Shown one piece after another: positions 55,141 to 63,684 of a stretch of DNA of 64,000 nt. The DNA is from Lysinibacillus sp. KCTC 33748 (GTDB lineage Bacteria > Bacillota > Bacilli > Bacillales_A > Planococcaceae): assembly GCF_002237755.1 (NCBI RefSeq), contig NZ_MWSJ01000015.1, positions 40,219 to 104,218 of the forward strand. The letters run 5' to 3'. The position numbers and the translations under genes are program-made. The notes beneath the pieces are model-generated. The model worked only from the letters and a program-made list of their open reading frames with translations, ran no database searches and was not told the DNA's origin. Within the stretch, counting starts at the first letter, position 1. Every line of letters starts with the position of its first letter.

Positions 55141-55174
55141 TTAAGACACCAAATTTTAAAATTTGGTGTCTTAA
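55141..55174. terminator. Perfect 34-base palindrome
   Basis: Arms TTAAGACACCAAATTTT and its exact reverse complement meet without a spacer. It may serve as a bidirectional terminator or cruciform. A second hairpin TTCTTGTCC / GGACAAGAA with TTTTTAG follows at 55192-55221. Confidence 0.65.
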
Positions 55175-55382
55175 AATAAAATGTCTAAAAGTTCTTGTCC
55201 AAAACTAAGGACAAGAATTTTTAGATTTTGTATAATAAAGACAAGAACCTCTATATATTATTTTTTCTGAAATTTTTTTGAAAACAATGCTATAATTCAT
55301 ATAAGTAATTATTGTTGATACAAAACTTGTGATAAATCTACATCCCCCAGATTTATCGATATATGATAGGAGTCAAATTTTA

Positions 55383-55400
55383 ATGAATAGTCCAATTTAA
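55383..55400 (+). CDS. Leader peptide 1 (MNSPI)
   Basis: Five codons ATG AAT AGT CCA ATT then TAA, with AGGAG ten bases upstream. Placed directly before a hairpin that would hide the next ribosome site. Expression is inferred from arrangement and duplication. Confidence 0.55.
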   Translation: MNSPI

Positions 55401-55447
55401 AATCCCCCTATTAATTCATAATTCTAATGAAATATTGGGGATATAAA

Positions 55448-55465
55448 ATGAATAGTCCAATCTAA
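55448..55465 (+). CDS. Leader peptide 2 (MNSPI)
   Basis: The same five residues, with ATC for Ile instead of ATT. GGGG lies seven bases before the ATG inside hairpin 1. Synonymous difference with the same peptide supports selection on the peptide. Confidence 0.55.
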   Translation: MNSPI

Positions 55466-55514
55466 AATTCCCCCTATTGATTCAAAATTTGAATGAAAAA
55501 ATGGGGGATATATA

Positions 55515-56723
55515 ATGAAATTAAATAGAAATTTTTCTTTATTACTTTTGGGTCAGTCACTCGCTAATATAGGCGATGTATTATATATAGTAAGTGTTAT
55601 AAGTACAATTTTTTTGTTAACAGATTCTGCAATTGCAGCATCTTTTGTGCCATTTACGATTGCTTCTTCTATGTTTATATCCAGTCTGCTGACACCTCTT
55701 TTGGTTGAGAAATTAAATCTTAAATGGTTACTTGCTGGGTCACAAATTGCAAAAACGATTTTACTCTTTATTCTAGGGTTTATGTTAATTGGTTTAACAG
55801 CAGCTAATTATTATTTTATCTTTTTAATAATAGGATTGATTGCTTTTTTTGACGGTTGTGCAAATCCAATAAGACAGACATTGACTCCATATTATGTTAA
55901 ACCTGAACATCTAATTCAAGCTAATGGCATTTCAGAAACTGTTACGCAGGTCATACAAGCAGGTATGTGGTTCGTAGGAAGTTCATTGCTAATTATTATG
56001 AGTTCTCAACAACTTATTTGGTTAGTTGGATGTTTATTTGTCATTGCAAGCATAATACTTTGCCTTTTAGAAAGTGTAAACCATGAAACAACCGAGTTAA
56101 AAGGGAAACTAGAAAAGATTAAAGAGGGTTGGAAAACCTTATCTAACACGCCAGTATTAAAAAAGATTGCTTGGATAGAATTTTTGGAAACAATGGCAGC
56201 AACGGTTTGGATAGCTGCTATTTTATATGTGTTTGTCAATGATGCATTGAACGTTGATGAAAAATGGTGGGGATTTATCAATGGAGCTAACTTTTTAGGT
56301 CTGATTTTAGGAAGTGCTTATTGTATTAAATTTTCGTCTTTTGTTGAAAAGAAAATAGGAACCTTTATTTTTGTCGGTTCATTCGCAAGTTTCTTATTCA
56401 CAATATTATTTAGCATCAACAGCATTCCATTGATTTCCTTACTTTTATCATTTTGTGTAGGGCTTTTTGGACAAATTAAAACCATTCCTCAACAAACAGT
56501 TATACAAACTAGTGTGACAAAAGAACAGTTGTCAACTGTTTATACTTCATTAGGTGCTATCGGAACTGGGATTTTTGGCGTTGGTTCTCTTGTTATGGGA
56601 GTATTAGCAGATTTGTTAGGGGTTAGAATTGTATTCGTTATTTCGGGGCTATTGCTTGCGATAGTAAGTACAATTGCTCATAAAAATAAGCAATTGTTTA
56701 TTAGAAATGTTATGGAACAATAA
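55515..56723 (+). CDS. MFS efflux transporter (Mef-like)
   Basis: A 402-residue membrane protein with about twelve helices. The opening LLLLGQSLANIGDVLYIVSV and the FFDGCANPIRQTLTPYYV loop resemble MFS_3-type macrolide/multidrug exporters. It lies behind an elaborate leader with two short peptides, which strongly suggests induction by a ribosome-targeting compound. GGGGGAT precedes the ATG. A terminator hairpin follows. The drug is not deducible. Confidence 0.85.
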   Translation: MKLNRNFSLLLLGQSLANIGDVLYIVSVISTIFLLTDSAIAASFVPFTIASSMFISSLLTPLLVEKLNLKWLLAGSQIAKTILLFILGFMLIGLTAANYYFIFLIIGLIAFFDGCANPIRQTLTPYYVKPEHLIQANGISETVTQVIQAGMWFVGSSLLIIMSSQQLIWLVGCLFVIASIILCLLESVNHETTELKGKLEKIKEGWKTLSNTPVLKKIAWIEFLETMAATVWIAAILYVFVNDALNVDEKWWGFINGANFLGLILGSAYCIKFSSFVEKKIGTFIFVGSFASFLFTILFSINSIPLISLLLSFCVGLFGQIKTIPQQTVIQTSVTKEQLSTVYTSLGAIGTGIFGVGSLVMGVLADLLGVRIVFVISGLLLAIVSTIAHKNKQLFIRNVMEQ

Positions 56724-56795
56724 ATTTAAAGATGGAGGATTTTATTTTCTATAATGTCCTTTGATTTTTAATGACTGTGTGATAGTTAGTGAAGT

Positions 56796-56826
56796 AAGAC
56801 CATCATTTTTGATGGTCTTTTTTATT
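56796..56826 (+). terminator. Rho-independent terminator
   Basis: AAGACCATCA pairs with TGATGGTCTT, followed by TTTTT. Confidence 0.9.
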
Positions 56827-56870
56827 GGATTTATTGTACTAATGAAGTGCTTTAGCTCAATGACTCTCAT

Positions 56871-57107
56871 CTAATTGATGAAACTTTTTATAAAAATAAT
56901 TAGAAAGGTTACCTCCATTTTGAGCAAGCTTTTCTCAAAATGGAGTGTTGCTTTTGATATATTTGCTTCACTGGATACAATGTTAAAGTTAATTTTTTCA
57001 TTGGTCTTTACAAGCCTTTTAATTGCTTTATCTACCTTTTGATAGGTTTTTACCTTACGGTTGGCATGAATCGCTTTCAAATGTGCAGAACTATCATAAT
57101 CAGACAT
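56871..57107 (-). pseudogene. Tn554-type TnpC (DUF6262) fragment
   Basis: Reads HLKAIHANRKVKTYQKVDKA, then IKRLVKTNEKINFNIVSSEA and NISKATLHFEKS, the N-terminal DNA-binding part of TnpC/DUF6262 of Tn554-like transposons. The usual continuation after SKATLY is lost. The start 57107 has TTAGGTG upstream. TnpA and TnpB recombinases are absent. Confidence 0.7.
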
Positions 57108-57120
57108 TTTTAACACCTAA

Positions 57121-57270
57121 CTTTCTTTTCATCCGATTATTTCTACCAGAGATAAAATTTCCTTCTTGGATGTTACACTTATTACAGCTCGTGGCATTTA
57201 TAACGATGTCAGTAATAAACGTGATAAGTATGTAACACTTATAGATATTCGAGAACTAACTTTAGCATAG
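57121..57270 (+). pseudogene. Protein fragment
   Basis: An open frame without start reads STRDKISFLDVTLITARGIY and ends RDKYVTLIDIRELTLA. It looks like coding sequence but I do not recognise it. The interval 57271-57571 shows only a hairpin GATCAC / GTGACC at 57361-57387. Confidence 0.3.
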
Positions 57271-57571
57271 CTAATTAATCAGTAAGAGTAAGTAGAATAT
57301 CTATGTGGAATATCGAGTCCTATATAACGGCAACTAATTTCAATATAAGGAAAGAATTTAAAAGGATCACTATACTAGTGACCCTTAGTAACAAAATCAG
57401 TAGCTAGATGCTATACATTTCTATTATGTGACGTAATAAGATAGCTAACTTGTATTGAAATCTGATTGTTGTTTTGTAAAAAAGATTGATAAAAATGTGT
57501 TGTAAACGTTCATTTACTGACAGAAAAGCATAATTGGAGAGGGGGGAGATTCTCCCATCAAATTAATGTAG

Positions 57572-59884
57572 TTATCCTGGAAACATAGGATCTTTAATGG
57601 AATATTCTTTAGGGGGTTCTACCTTTAATAAATGCTGAACAAAATAGTCCCACCGTCGACGAATATAATAAACATCTGCACTAATACTGTGATGCCGATT
57701 AGGAAGAATCATTAAATCAAAATCTTTGTTTGCCTTAGTTAGTGCGTGTACCATTCGGATCGTCAAAGAAGGATGCACATTATCATCCATATCTCCTGTT
57801 ACTAAAAGTAATTTTCCCTTTAACTGACTTACTAAGAGCGTATTATCTTGTTCTTTATATAGTTCAGGATCAAACATTCCTTGAAATCGTTCGCCCCAAA
57901 AGGCTAAATAATAACGTTGATCGTGATTTCCACAACCAGCAACTGCAACCTTATAGGTTTCAGGATATGATAGGATTGCTCTAGTAGATCCGTAGCCGCC
58001 ACCAGATTCCCCGTATATACCAACACGGTGTTTATCTAAAAAAGGGTACCGCTGTGCTAATTGTTTAAGGGCTACTACATGATCTTCTAAACCGGCAGCT
58101 CGTTCTAAGTTTCCATTAGAATAATCATGAAACGATTTGGAACGATAGGGTGTGCCCCTTCCATCCATTATAATAACTGCAAATCCAAGCTGAGCAAATG
58201 CCTGTGCTCCACCTGTAAAATCTAGAGGTCCTACTAAAAACTCACCACCCCAAGTAAATTTTTTAGGAGTGTGAATGAGTTGAGGACCACCATAAAAACT
58301 ATCTAAAACTGGATATTTTTTATGTTTTGTAAAGTTTGCTGGTCGTATCAAAATCCCATATAAATCAGTAACTTCATCAGCTGCTTTAACCGTGAAACGT
58401 TCAGGAATATTGTACCCCTTTGCTAAAAGTTGATTCACATCTGCTTTTTCCAAATGACAAACAAAGCTTCCATCAGTTTTACGTAATACGGTTTGAGGTG
58501 GTAAATCAACACGGGAGTAAGTGTCTACAAGATAGTTATAACTAGGGGAGATAAACACCTCATGTTCTGCATCTTCAGGGGTTAAAAGCATGAGTTCAGT
58601 TCCATCAAAGCGAACTCTATAGAGATGTTGAAGATAAGGATCACGGCCAGTTTCTCTCCCTCCCGCTGTAAAGTATAACCATTCCTTCTCCTCATCAACG
58701 CTTATAATTTGGCGAACTCCCCATTCTCCCAACGTTATACGGTTCTTTAATTGTCCAGTATTTCCATCATATAAGTATAGGTGTGACCAACCATCTCGTT
58801 CGGAATGCCAAATAAAGTCATTGCTTTTATTTATCCATCTTATGTTCACACCTCCAAAGCCGAGATTATATAAATCTGTAAATATAAAACTATTACTCTT
58901 TTCCTCTAATAAAATTCTAGCCTTACCTGTTTCAGCATCTACTAAGATAAATTGGACCATTCGATAATCTCTAGAGAAATTTAAAAAAAAGAAATTATTA
59001 CTTTTATCTGTCCAAAATGCAGTTTGTGAATTATGCGTTAAAGGTGACATCATTCCAGAAATTATAGGACCGAAATCAACCTTTATTGTAGATTCACTTT
59101 CTATATCGAAAATAAAAAATTCTATTAGTGGAACATATTTATCACCAACCAAAGGATATCGGTAAGCATGAGCTTCAGGTTCACCTGCTTGATTTTGTGG
59201 AACCGACTGTATCAAATGTAGTGTTCTAACTTTTCTTTGATCCAACCTATGAGAAACAACTTTTTTAGAATTTGGCGACCATAAAACCAGAGGTGGTAGA
59301 TGTTTTTGGTACAAACGATCAAAAACTGCACTTGTGCTTGAATCTGGCTGAATTCCATAATCATAATATGGTTCACCATCGACAGTAAGTGCTTTAACAC
59401 TTGCAGTATTTAAACTGCGCAAATACAAGTTATTATTTTTAGTAAAAACAGACCAATCTCCGTCAGGTGAACAGCTTTCATATGGCGAAAGTCCTCTATT
59501 TGTTTTTATCCTTTTACATTCATATTGATGTAAATGACAAACCCAGGAGGCTTCCTCTATACTAAATTGAATTGAATGCTCGTTATCGATAAAGCTGAAT
59601 GAATCAAATGGAAGGTCATAAGGAGTATACGGATTCCCTGTTAATAGGGAAAGAGCATTTGCCAGCTTTTCATGATCGAATGCTTCTTTTCTTTTTTTCC
59701 TTATTGGATCAACCACTATAAATTGCTTGCTGCATGTATTTATATCTCTTTGATACCAAAAGCACTCTGATTCTCCGAACCAGTTCGGAATAATTTTTCC
59801 ATTAAGTACATCCTTTAGCGTATTCCAAACCAGTAATCTCTCTGCACACTCATAATGTTTATCTTCAATTGATGATGAATTCAT
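57572..59884 (-). CDS. S9 family dipeptidyl peptidase (DPP-IV type)
   Basis: A 770-residue soluble enzyme. Residues 1-500 carry the DPP-IV N-terminal propeller (SPDGDWSVFTKNNNLYLRSL). The catalytic alpha/beta domain has GESGGGYG with Ser627, GDMDDNVHP with Asp700 and NRHHSIS with His732. It removes dipeptides, typically X-Pro, from peptides. The ATG at 59884 follows GGGGTG; a GTG at 59893 is less likely. It is divergent from a GbsR-type regulator with long palindromes between them. Confidence 0.9.
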   Translation of the reverse strand: MNSSSIEDKHYECAERLLVWNTLKDVLNGKIIPNWFGESECFWYQRDINTCSKQFIVVDPIRKKRKEAFDHEKLANALSLLTGNPYTPYDLPFDSFSFIDNEHSIQFSIEEASWVCHLHQYECKRIKTNRGLSPYESCSPDGDWSVFTKNNNLYLRSLNTASVKALTVDGEPYYDYGIQPDSSTSAVFDRLYQKHLPPLVLWSPNSKKVVSHRLDQRKVRTLHLIQSVPQNQAGEPEAHAYRYPLVGDKYVPLIEFFIFDIESESTIKVDFGPIISGMMSPLTHNSQTAFWTDKSNNFFFLNFSRDYRMVQFILVDAETGKARILLEEKSNSFIFTDLYNLGFGGVNIRWINKSNDFIWHSERDGWSHLYLYDGNTGQLKNRITLGEWGVRQIISVDEEKEWLYFTAGGRETGRDPYLQHLYRVRFDGTELMLLTPEDAEHEVFISPSYNYLVDTYSRVDLPPQTVLRKTDGSFVCHLEKADVNQLLAKGYNIPERFTVKAADEVTDLYGILIRPANFTKHKKYPVLDSFYGGPQLIHTPKKFTWGGEFLVGPLDFTGGAQAFAQLGFAVIIMDGRGTPYRSKSFHDYSNGNLERAAGLEDHVVALKQLAQRYPFLDKHRVGIYGESGGGYGSTRAILSYPETYKVAVAGCGNHDQRYYLAFWGERFQGMFDPELYKEQDNTLLVSQLKGKLLLVTGDMDDNVHPSLTIRMVHALTKANKDFDLMILPNRHHSISADVYYIRRRWDYFVQHLLKVEPPKEYSIKDPMFPG

Positions 59885-59894
59885 TAGACACACC

Positions 59895-59944
59895 CCATAT
59901 CGTTAATATCATTAAAATTGTTCTTAACGATATTAACGATATGG
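59895..59944. promoter_or_regulatory. Long operator palindrome, peptidase side
   Basis: CCATATCGTTAATATC (59895-59910) and GATATTAACGATATGG (59929-59944) are perfect 16-base arms around 18 bases. TTAACGAT-type sequence recurs at the regulator promoter. Confidence 0.7.
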
Positions 59945-60028
59945 TAGATGTAATATTTAGTCAAATAAAAACTTGGATTGAAAATGGAAATTTAAAAATA
60001 AAATGATCTAATTTAACGCTAACACACA

Positions 60029-60087
60029 TTGACAATATCCTATTCATTATTTATCATTAATATCGTTAACGTCATCGTTAATGATAA
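60029..60087 (+). promoter_or_regulatory. Promoter and operator of the GbsR-type gene
   Basis: TTGACA (60029-60034), 17 bases, TATCAT (60052-60057). TTATCATTAA (60051-60060) and TTAATGATAA (60078-60087) are perfect 10-base arms overlapping the -10 and start region; an inner GTTAAC is also palindromic. Confidence 0.7.
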
Positions 60088-60106
60088 AGTGATAAGGAGA
60101 ACTAAA

Positions 60107-60604
60107 ATGTCTAATCTTCATAATTTACAGGAACAATTTAGCCAAGAATTGGAGAAATTAAGTGCTGACGGTGGTAATTTATTAGCTGCAAGACTTTTTA
60201 CTGCTTTATTATTTTCGTCTAAACCATTAAGTTTACAAGAAATGGCTAATCAATTAGGAGTAACAAAAGCCGCTGTAAGCATCCGAATTCGTGATTTAGA
60301 AGCAGGTGGATTGTCAGTGAAAAAATCTAAAATAAGTGATAGAAAAGATTATTATTATGTAGCTGAAGATAATAGCCTAATAATGGCTCAAACACTTTTA
60401 ACAAAAATGAAACAATTTTTATCAGGTACTGAGAGTATATTAGAAAACTGGCCAGAAGAGTCAGATATCCAAGAAGATCAATTAGATGACTATCATGTAG
60501 CTAAAAAGAGAATACAGGACTTCCATTTGATATATCAGCTTGCTTTTCAGCGAATTGAGGGAATTGAAGATGAATGGAGATCTAAAAGAAAAGGTATTGA
60601 TTAG
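60107..60604 (+). CDS. GbsR/MarR-type regulator
   Basis: A 165-residue winged-helix protein. The recognition part is LQEMANQLGVTKAAVSIRIR and the wing KISDRKDYYYVAED, typical of GbsR-like MarR relatives. ATAAGGAG precedes the ATG at 60107; the longer frame from 60029 starts inside the promoter. It is divergent from the DPP-IV gene and likely represses both promoters. Confidence 0.88.
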   Translation: MSNLHNLQEQFSQELEKLSADGGNLLAARLFTALLFSSKPLSLQEMANQLGVTKAAVSIRIRDLEAGGLSVKKSKISDRKDYYYVAEDNSLIMAQTLLTKMKQFLSGTESILENWPEESDIQEDQLDDYHVAKKRIQDFHLIYQLAFQRIEGIEDEWRSKRKGID

Positions 60605-60702
60605 CAAAAATAGGAATTGAAACGCGGTATTGGAACAATATTAATTTTTAATACAGTATCACTCAGCCATTATAGAAAAAAAGCAAAATAGGAGGTATTA
60701 AT

Positions 60703-61155
60703 ATGTTATTTAGAAGAGCCCAAATTGAGGATAGTAATATATTAAGCAATATAGCTTATAAATCAAAAGCTTACTGGGGTTATACAGAAGATTTTATCCG
60801 AAAATGTAAAGATACAGATGCTTTAACGGTAACAAAAGAATATATAGAAAAGAATTCAGTTTATTTAGTTGAAAGTGGGAACGAAATAGTAGCATTTTAT
60901 AGCTTTGATATAAATGAAAAAAAATTAGATGCACTATTCATAGAACCTAACTATATCGGTAAGGGATTAGGGAAAATAATATGGGGCCATTTATTAAATA
61001 AAGCAAAGGAGTTAGAGTTAAACGAGTTTACTATAGATAGCGATCCTAACGCAGAAGGTTTTTATTTAAAAATGGGAGCAAAAAATATTGGTTCTGCTCC
61101 ATCTACTGTATTTCCTGACCGTAGTCTCCCTCTAATGAAAGTTAAAGTAAATTAA
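60703..61155 (+). CDS. GNAT acetyltransferase
   Basis: A 150-residue single-domain GNAT. The acetyl-CoA loop is YIGKGLGKIIWGHLL. LFRRAQIEDSNILSNIAYKS is the usual N-terminal strand-helix. TAGGAGG is well placed. The substrate is unknown. It begins a run of small enzyme genes (GNAT, GrpB, GNAT, PatB) often found in spore-former accessory loci. Confidence 0.88.
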   Translation: MLFRRAQIEDSNILSNIAYKSKAYWGYTEDFIRKCKDTDALTVTKEYIEKNSVYLVESGNEIVAFYSFDINEKKLDALFIEPNYIGKGLGKIIWGHLLNKAKELELNEFTIDSDPNAEGFYLKMGAKNIGSAPSTVFPDRSLPLMKVKVN

Positions 61156-61276
61156 ATATTTAAATAAAACCATTTCAGTTCTATTTCTCCAAAGTAGGAT
61201 TTCTTCACAACTTTATTGAAGTACCCTTTTATAGGGGAACATCGAAAGAATAATAAATAATAGAAAGGAGATCCTT

Positions 61277-61795
61277 ATGGAAAAGGTAAATTTTTTTGAT
61301 AGTGAACTATTCAATAAAAATGTTGAGAAAACATTTTTATTGAATAAAAATAAGATTAAAATGCTTTTGCCTGATGTAGATATCCAGCATGTGGGCAGTA
61401 CAGCAATTCCTAATAGTTTAACTAAGGGGGATTTAGACATCCAAGTACGTGTTTGTGCTGAGCAATTTCCGAAAGCTGTGGAACTACTTTCAAGTATATA
61501 TGAACATAATGAGGAAAGTATTAAGACTGATACCTTTAGGGCATTTAAAGATGATACGACCAATCCACCTTTAGGCGTGCAATTAACTATAATTGATGCT
61601 GATTTTGATTTCTTTTGGAAATTAAGAGAGGTTTTATTGGCTAATATCAATTACCGTGATGAATACGATAATTTAAAGAAGGAATATGAAGGCAAATCAA
61701 TGGATATCTATAGAGAAGCCAAACATAAATTTTTCCAAGGATTAATGGAAACTCCTGAGTTTAAAAATATTATAAGTAAAAGTAATAACACTTAA
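61277..61795 (+). CDS. GrpB family protein (UPF0157)
   Basis: A 172-residue protein of the nucleotidyltransferase fold. The family block IQHVGSTAIPNSLTKGDLDI has the G-S-x9-DxD metal site. AAAGGAG precedes the ATG. In some species GrpB is fused to CoaE; here it stands alone. Its reaction is not established. Confidence 0.88.
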   Translation: MEKVNFFDSELFNKNVEKTFLLNKNKIKMLLPDVDIQHVGSTAIPNSLTKGDLDIQVRVCAEQFPKAVELLSSIYEHNEESIKTDTFRAFKDDTTNPPLGVQLTIIDADFDFFWKLREVLLANINYRDEYDNLKKEYEGKSMDIYREAKHKFFQGLMETPEFKNIISKSNNT

Positions 61796-61864
61796 ATAAA
61801 TTCAAAACCACTCTTTTGATAAGAAATAAATCGAATGTTAGAGGTTTGAAAGGATGGTAATTAA

Positions 61865-62416
61865 ATGAAAAATAAATTTCCTATACTTGAAACAAATAGA
61901 TTAATTTTGAGAGAAATAATGCTAGAAGATGTTAATGATATATTTAAATACTTATCTGATAAAGATGTTGTTAAACATATGGGAATAATGCCCTGTGAAA
62001 ATGTAAAAGATGTTGAAGATGAAATTGGATGGTATAAATCAATTTACGAAGAAAGTACAGGAATTAGATGGGGAATAACTCTAAAAGATAGTGGTAAGGT
62101 TATAGGAAGTTGCGGTTTTCTTAATATGATTACAAAACATAATAGAGCTGAAGTTGGGTATGAATTAAGCAAAGATTACTGGGGAAAAGGGATAGCTAGT
62201 GAAGCATTAGAAGCTGTTGTTAATTATGGTTTTCATCACCTTCAGTTAGAAAGAATTCAGGCATTAATTGAACCAGCTAATCTTTCATCACAAAAACTTG
62301 TTGAAAGGCAAGGCTTTAGTAAAGAAGGTTTGCTGAGACATTATGAATATACTTGTGGTAAATTCGATGATTTATACATGTACTCAATTATTAAAGAGGA
62401 CTTTAGTAAAGTATAG
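61865..62416 (+). CDS. GNAT acetyltransferase, RimJ/RimL type
   Basis: A 183-residue protein. ETNRLILREIMLEDVNDIFK at the start, VIGSCGFLNM in the middle and the acetyl-CoA loop YWGKGIASEALEAVV define the RimJ/RimL branch, which acetylates protein N-termini or small amines. GAAAGGATG lies upstream with an 8-base gap. Spacing of 70 bases from the GrpB gene allows cotranscription. Confidence 0.88.
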   Translation: MKNKFPILETNRLILREIMLEDVNDIFKYLSDKDVVKHMGIMPCENVKDVEDEIGWYKSIYEESTGIRWGITLKDSGKVIGSCGFLNMITKHNRAEVGYELSKDYWGKGIASEALEAVVNYGFHHLQLERIQALIEPANLSSQKLVERQGFSKEGLLRHYEYTCGKFDDLYMYSIIKEDFSKV

Positions 62417-62487
62417 TTTGGTATAAAAAGCTAGCTACAGTTTATTTCTTATTGTAAATCCCTAAAGGAATCTATGGAGAAGATATT

Positions 62488-63684
62488 ATGATCAAATATA
62501 ATTTTGATGAAATTATTAATAGACGAGAAACTGATTCTATAAAATGGTCTAAAAAACATCTTCAAGAAAATTTTGGAGATGCAGAAAGCATTCCAATGTG
62601 GATTGCAGACATGGATTTTAAAGTAGCTCAACCTATCATTGAGGCACTAACAGAGAGAGCACAACATGGTATTTTTGGTTATGGTCATAAAAGTGATGAA
62701 TTTTTAGAGTCAGTAGTAAATTGGCATAAAAAGAGAAACGGATGGGATATTGAAAAGGAATGGATACTTTTCACGCCTGGAATAATACCTGCACTAAATT
62801 TTATTGTAGAAACATTCTGTAAGCCAGGTGATAAGGTGATAATTCAAAGTCCTGTCTATTACCCATTTGCTAACATTATCACCAATAATGGTTGTCATAT
62901 TGCTAATAATCCATTGATATTTAATAATGGAAAATATGAAATGAACTTTTCTGAATTAGAAAGAATTGCTCAAGATAGCAGAACAAAGCTCATGTTTTTA
63001 TGTAGTCCCCACAACCCAGTTGGACGTGTATGGACAGCTGAAGAGTTACAACGGTTGGGTGAAATTTGTTTAGAGAATAATTTACTGGTGATTTCAGATG
63101 AGATCCACTCTGATTTAATATATCAGCCAAATTGCCATATTCCATTTGGTAAGATTTCTGAGGAATTTAAAATGAACTCAATTATATGTACATCGCCTTC
63201 AAAGACATTCAATCTTGCAGGTTTGCATATTTCTGATATTATAATACCCAATGAATCATTAAGGGAAGAATTAAACCATAAACTAACAACAATTGACATC
63301 GATCCAGGATCTTTTGCATCAGTGGCTCAGATAACAGCATACAATAACGGGGAAGAGTGGCTTGAGCAACTTATTGAATACCTGCAAAACAATCTTGATT
63401 TAATTGATAAATTTATAAAAGAACGAATGCAAGGAGTAAAGTTAGTTAGACCTGAGGGGACTTATTTAGCATGGCTTGATTTTAGTGATCTTAATTTTAC
63501 AGATGTGGAACTGCAGCAAATGCTGCAGAAAAAAGCAAAAATTGCACTGGATGATGGATATATCTTCGGGGCGGGGGGAGAACATTTCCAAAGAATCAAT
63601 TTTGCATGTCCAAGAACTATTTTAGTAAAATCTTTAGAAAACATTGAAAAAAGCCTTATGGATTTGGTGAGTATTGGAAGATAA
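62488..63684 (+). CDS. patB: MalY/PatB-type cystathionine beta-lyase / aminotransferase
   Basis: A 398-residue PLP enzyme of fold type I. The PLP lysine is Lys239 in TSPSKTFNLAG. Other marks are SPVYYPF, CSPHNPVGRVW and ISDEIHSDLIY. PatB-type enzymes cleave C-S bonds of cystathionine or cysteine conjugates. ATGGAGA precedes the ATG at 62488. It is the last gene of the small-enzyme run. Confidence 0.9.
   Translation: MIKYNFDEIINRRETDSIKWSKKHLQENFGDAESIPMWIADMDFKVAQPIIEALTERAQHGIFGYGHKSDEFLESVVNWHKKRNGWDIEKEWILFTPGIIPALNFIVETFCKPGDKVIIQSPVYYPFANIITNNGCHIANNPLIFNNGKYEMNFSELERIAQDSRTKLMFLCSPHNPVGRVWTAEELQRLGEICLENNLLVISDEIHSDLIYQPNCHIPFGKISEEFKMNSIICTSPSKTFNLAGLHISDIIIPNESLREELNHKLTTIDIDPGSFASVAQITAYNNGEEWLEQLIEYLQNNLDLIDKFIKERMQGVKLVRPEGTYLAWLDFSDLNFTDVELQQMLQKKAKIALDDGYIFGAGGEHFQRINFACPRTILVKSLENIEKSLMDLVSIGR

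Larger units (their letters stand above)
55288..55514 (+). promoter_or_regulatory. Tandem leader-peptide attenuator of the MFS efflux gene
   Basis: An extended -10 TGCTATAAT lies at 55288-55296. Hairpin 331-357 (GATAAATCT / AGATTTATC, loop ACATCCCCC) follows. Leader ORF 1 is 55383-55400 (MNSPI, stop), with AGGAG at 55368. AATCCCCCTATT (55401) can pair with AATATTGGGGAT (to 55442), which is the ribosome site of leader ORF 2 at 55448-55465 (MNSPI again). CCCCCTATT after it can pair with AAAATGGGGG, the ribosome site of the MFS gene. This is the layout of an inducible translational attenuator. Confidence 0.75.
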
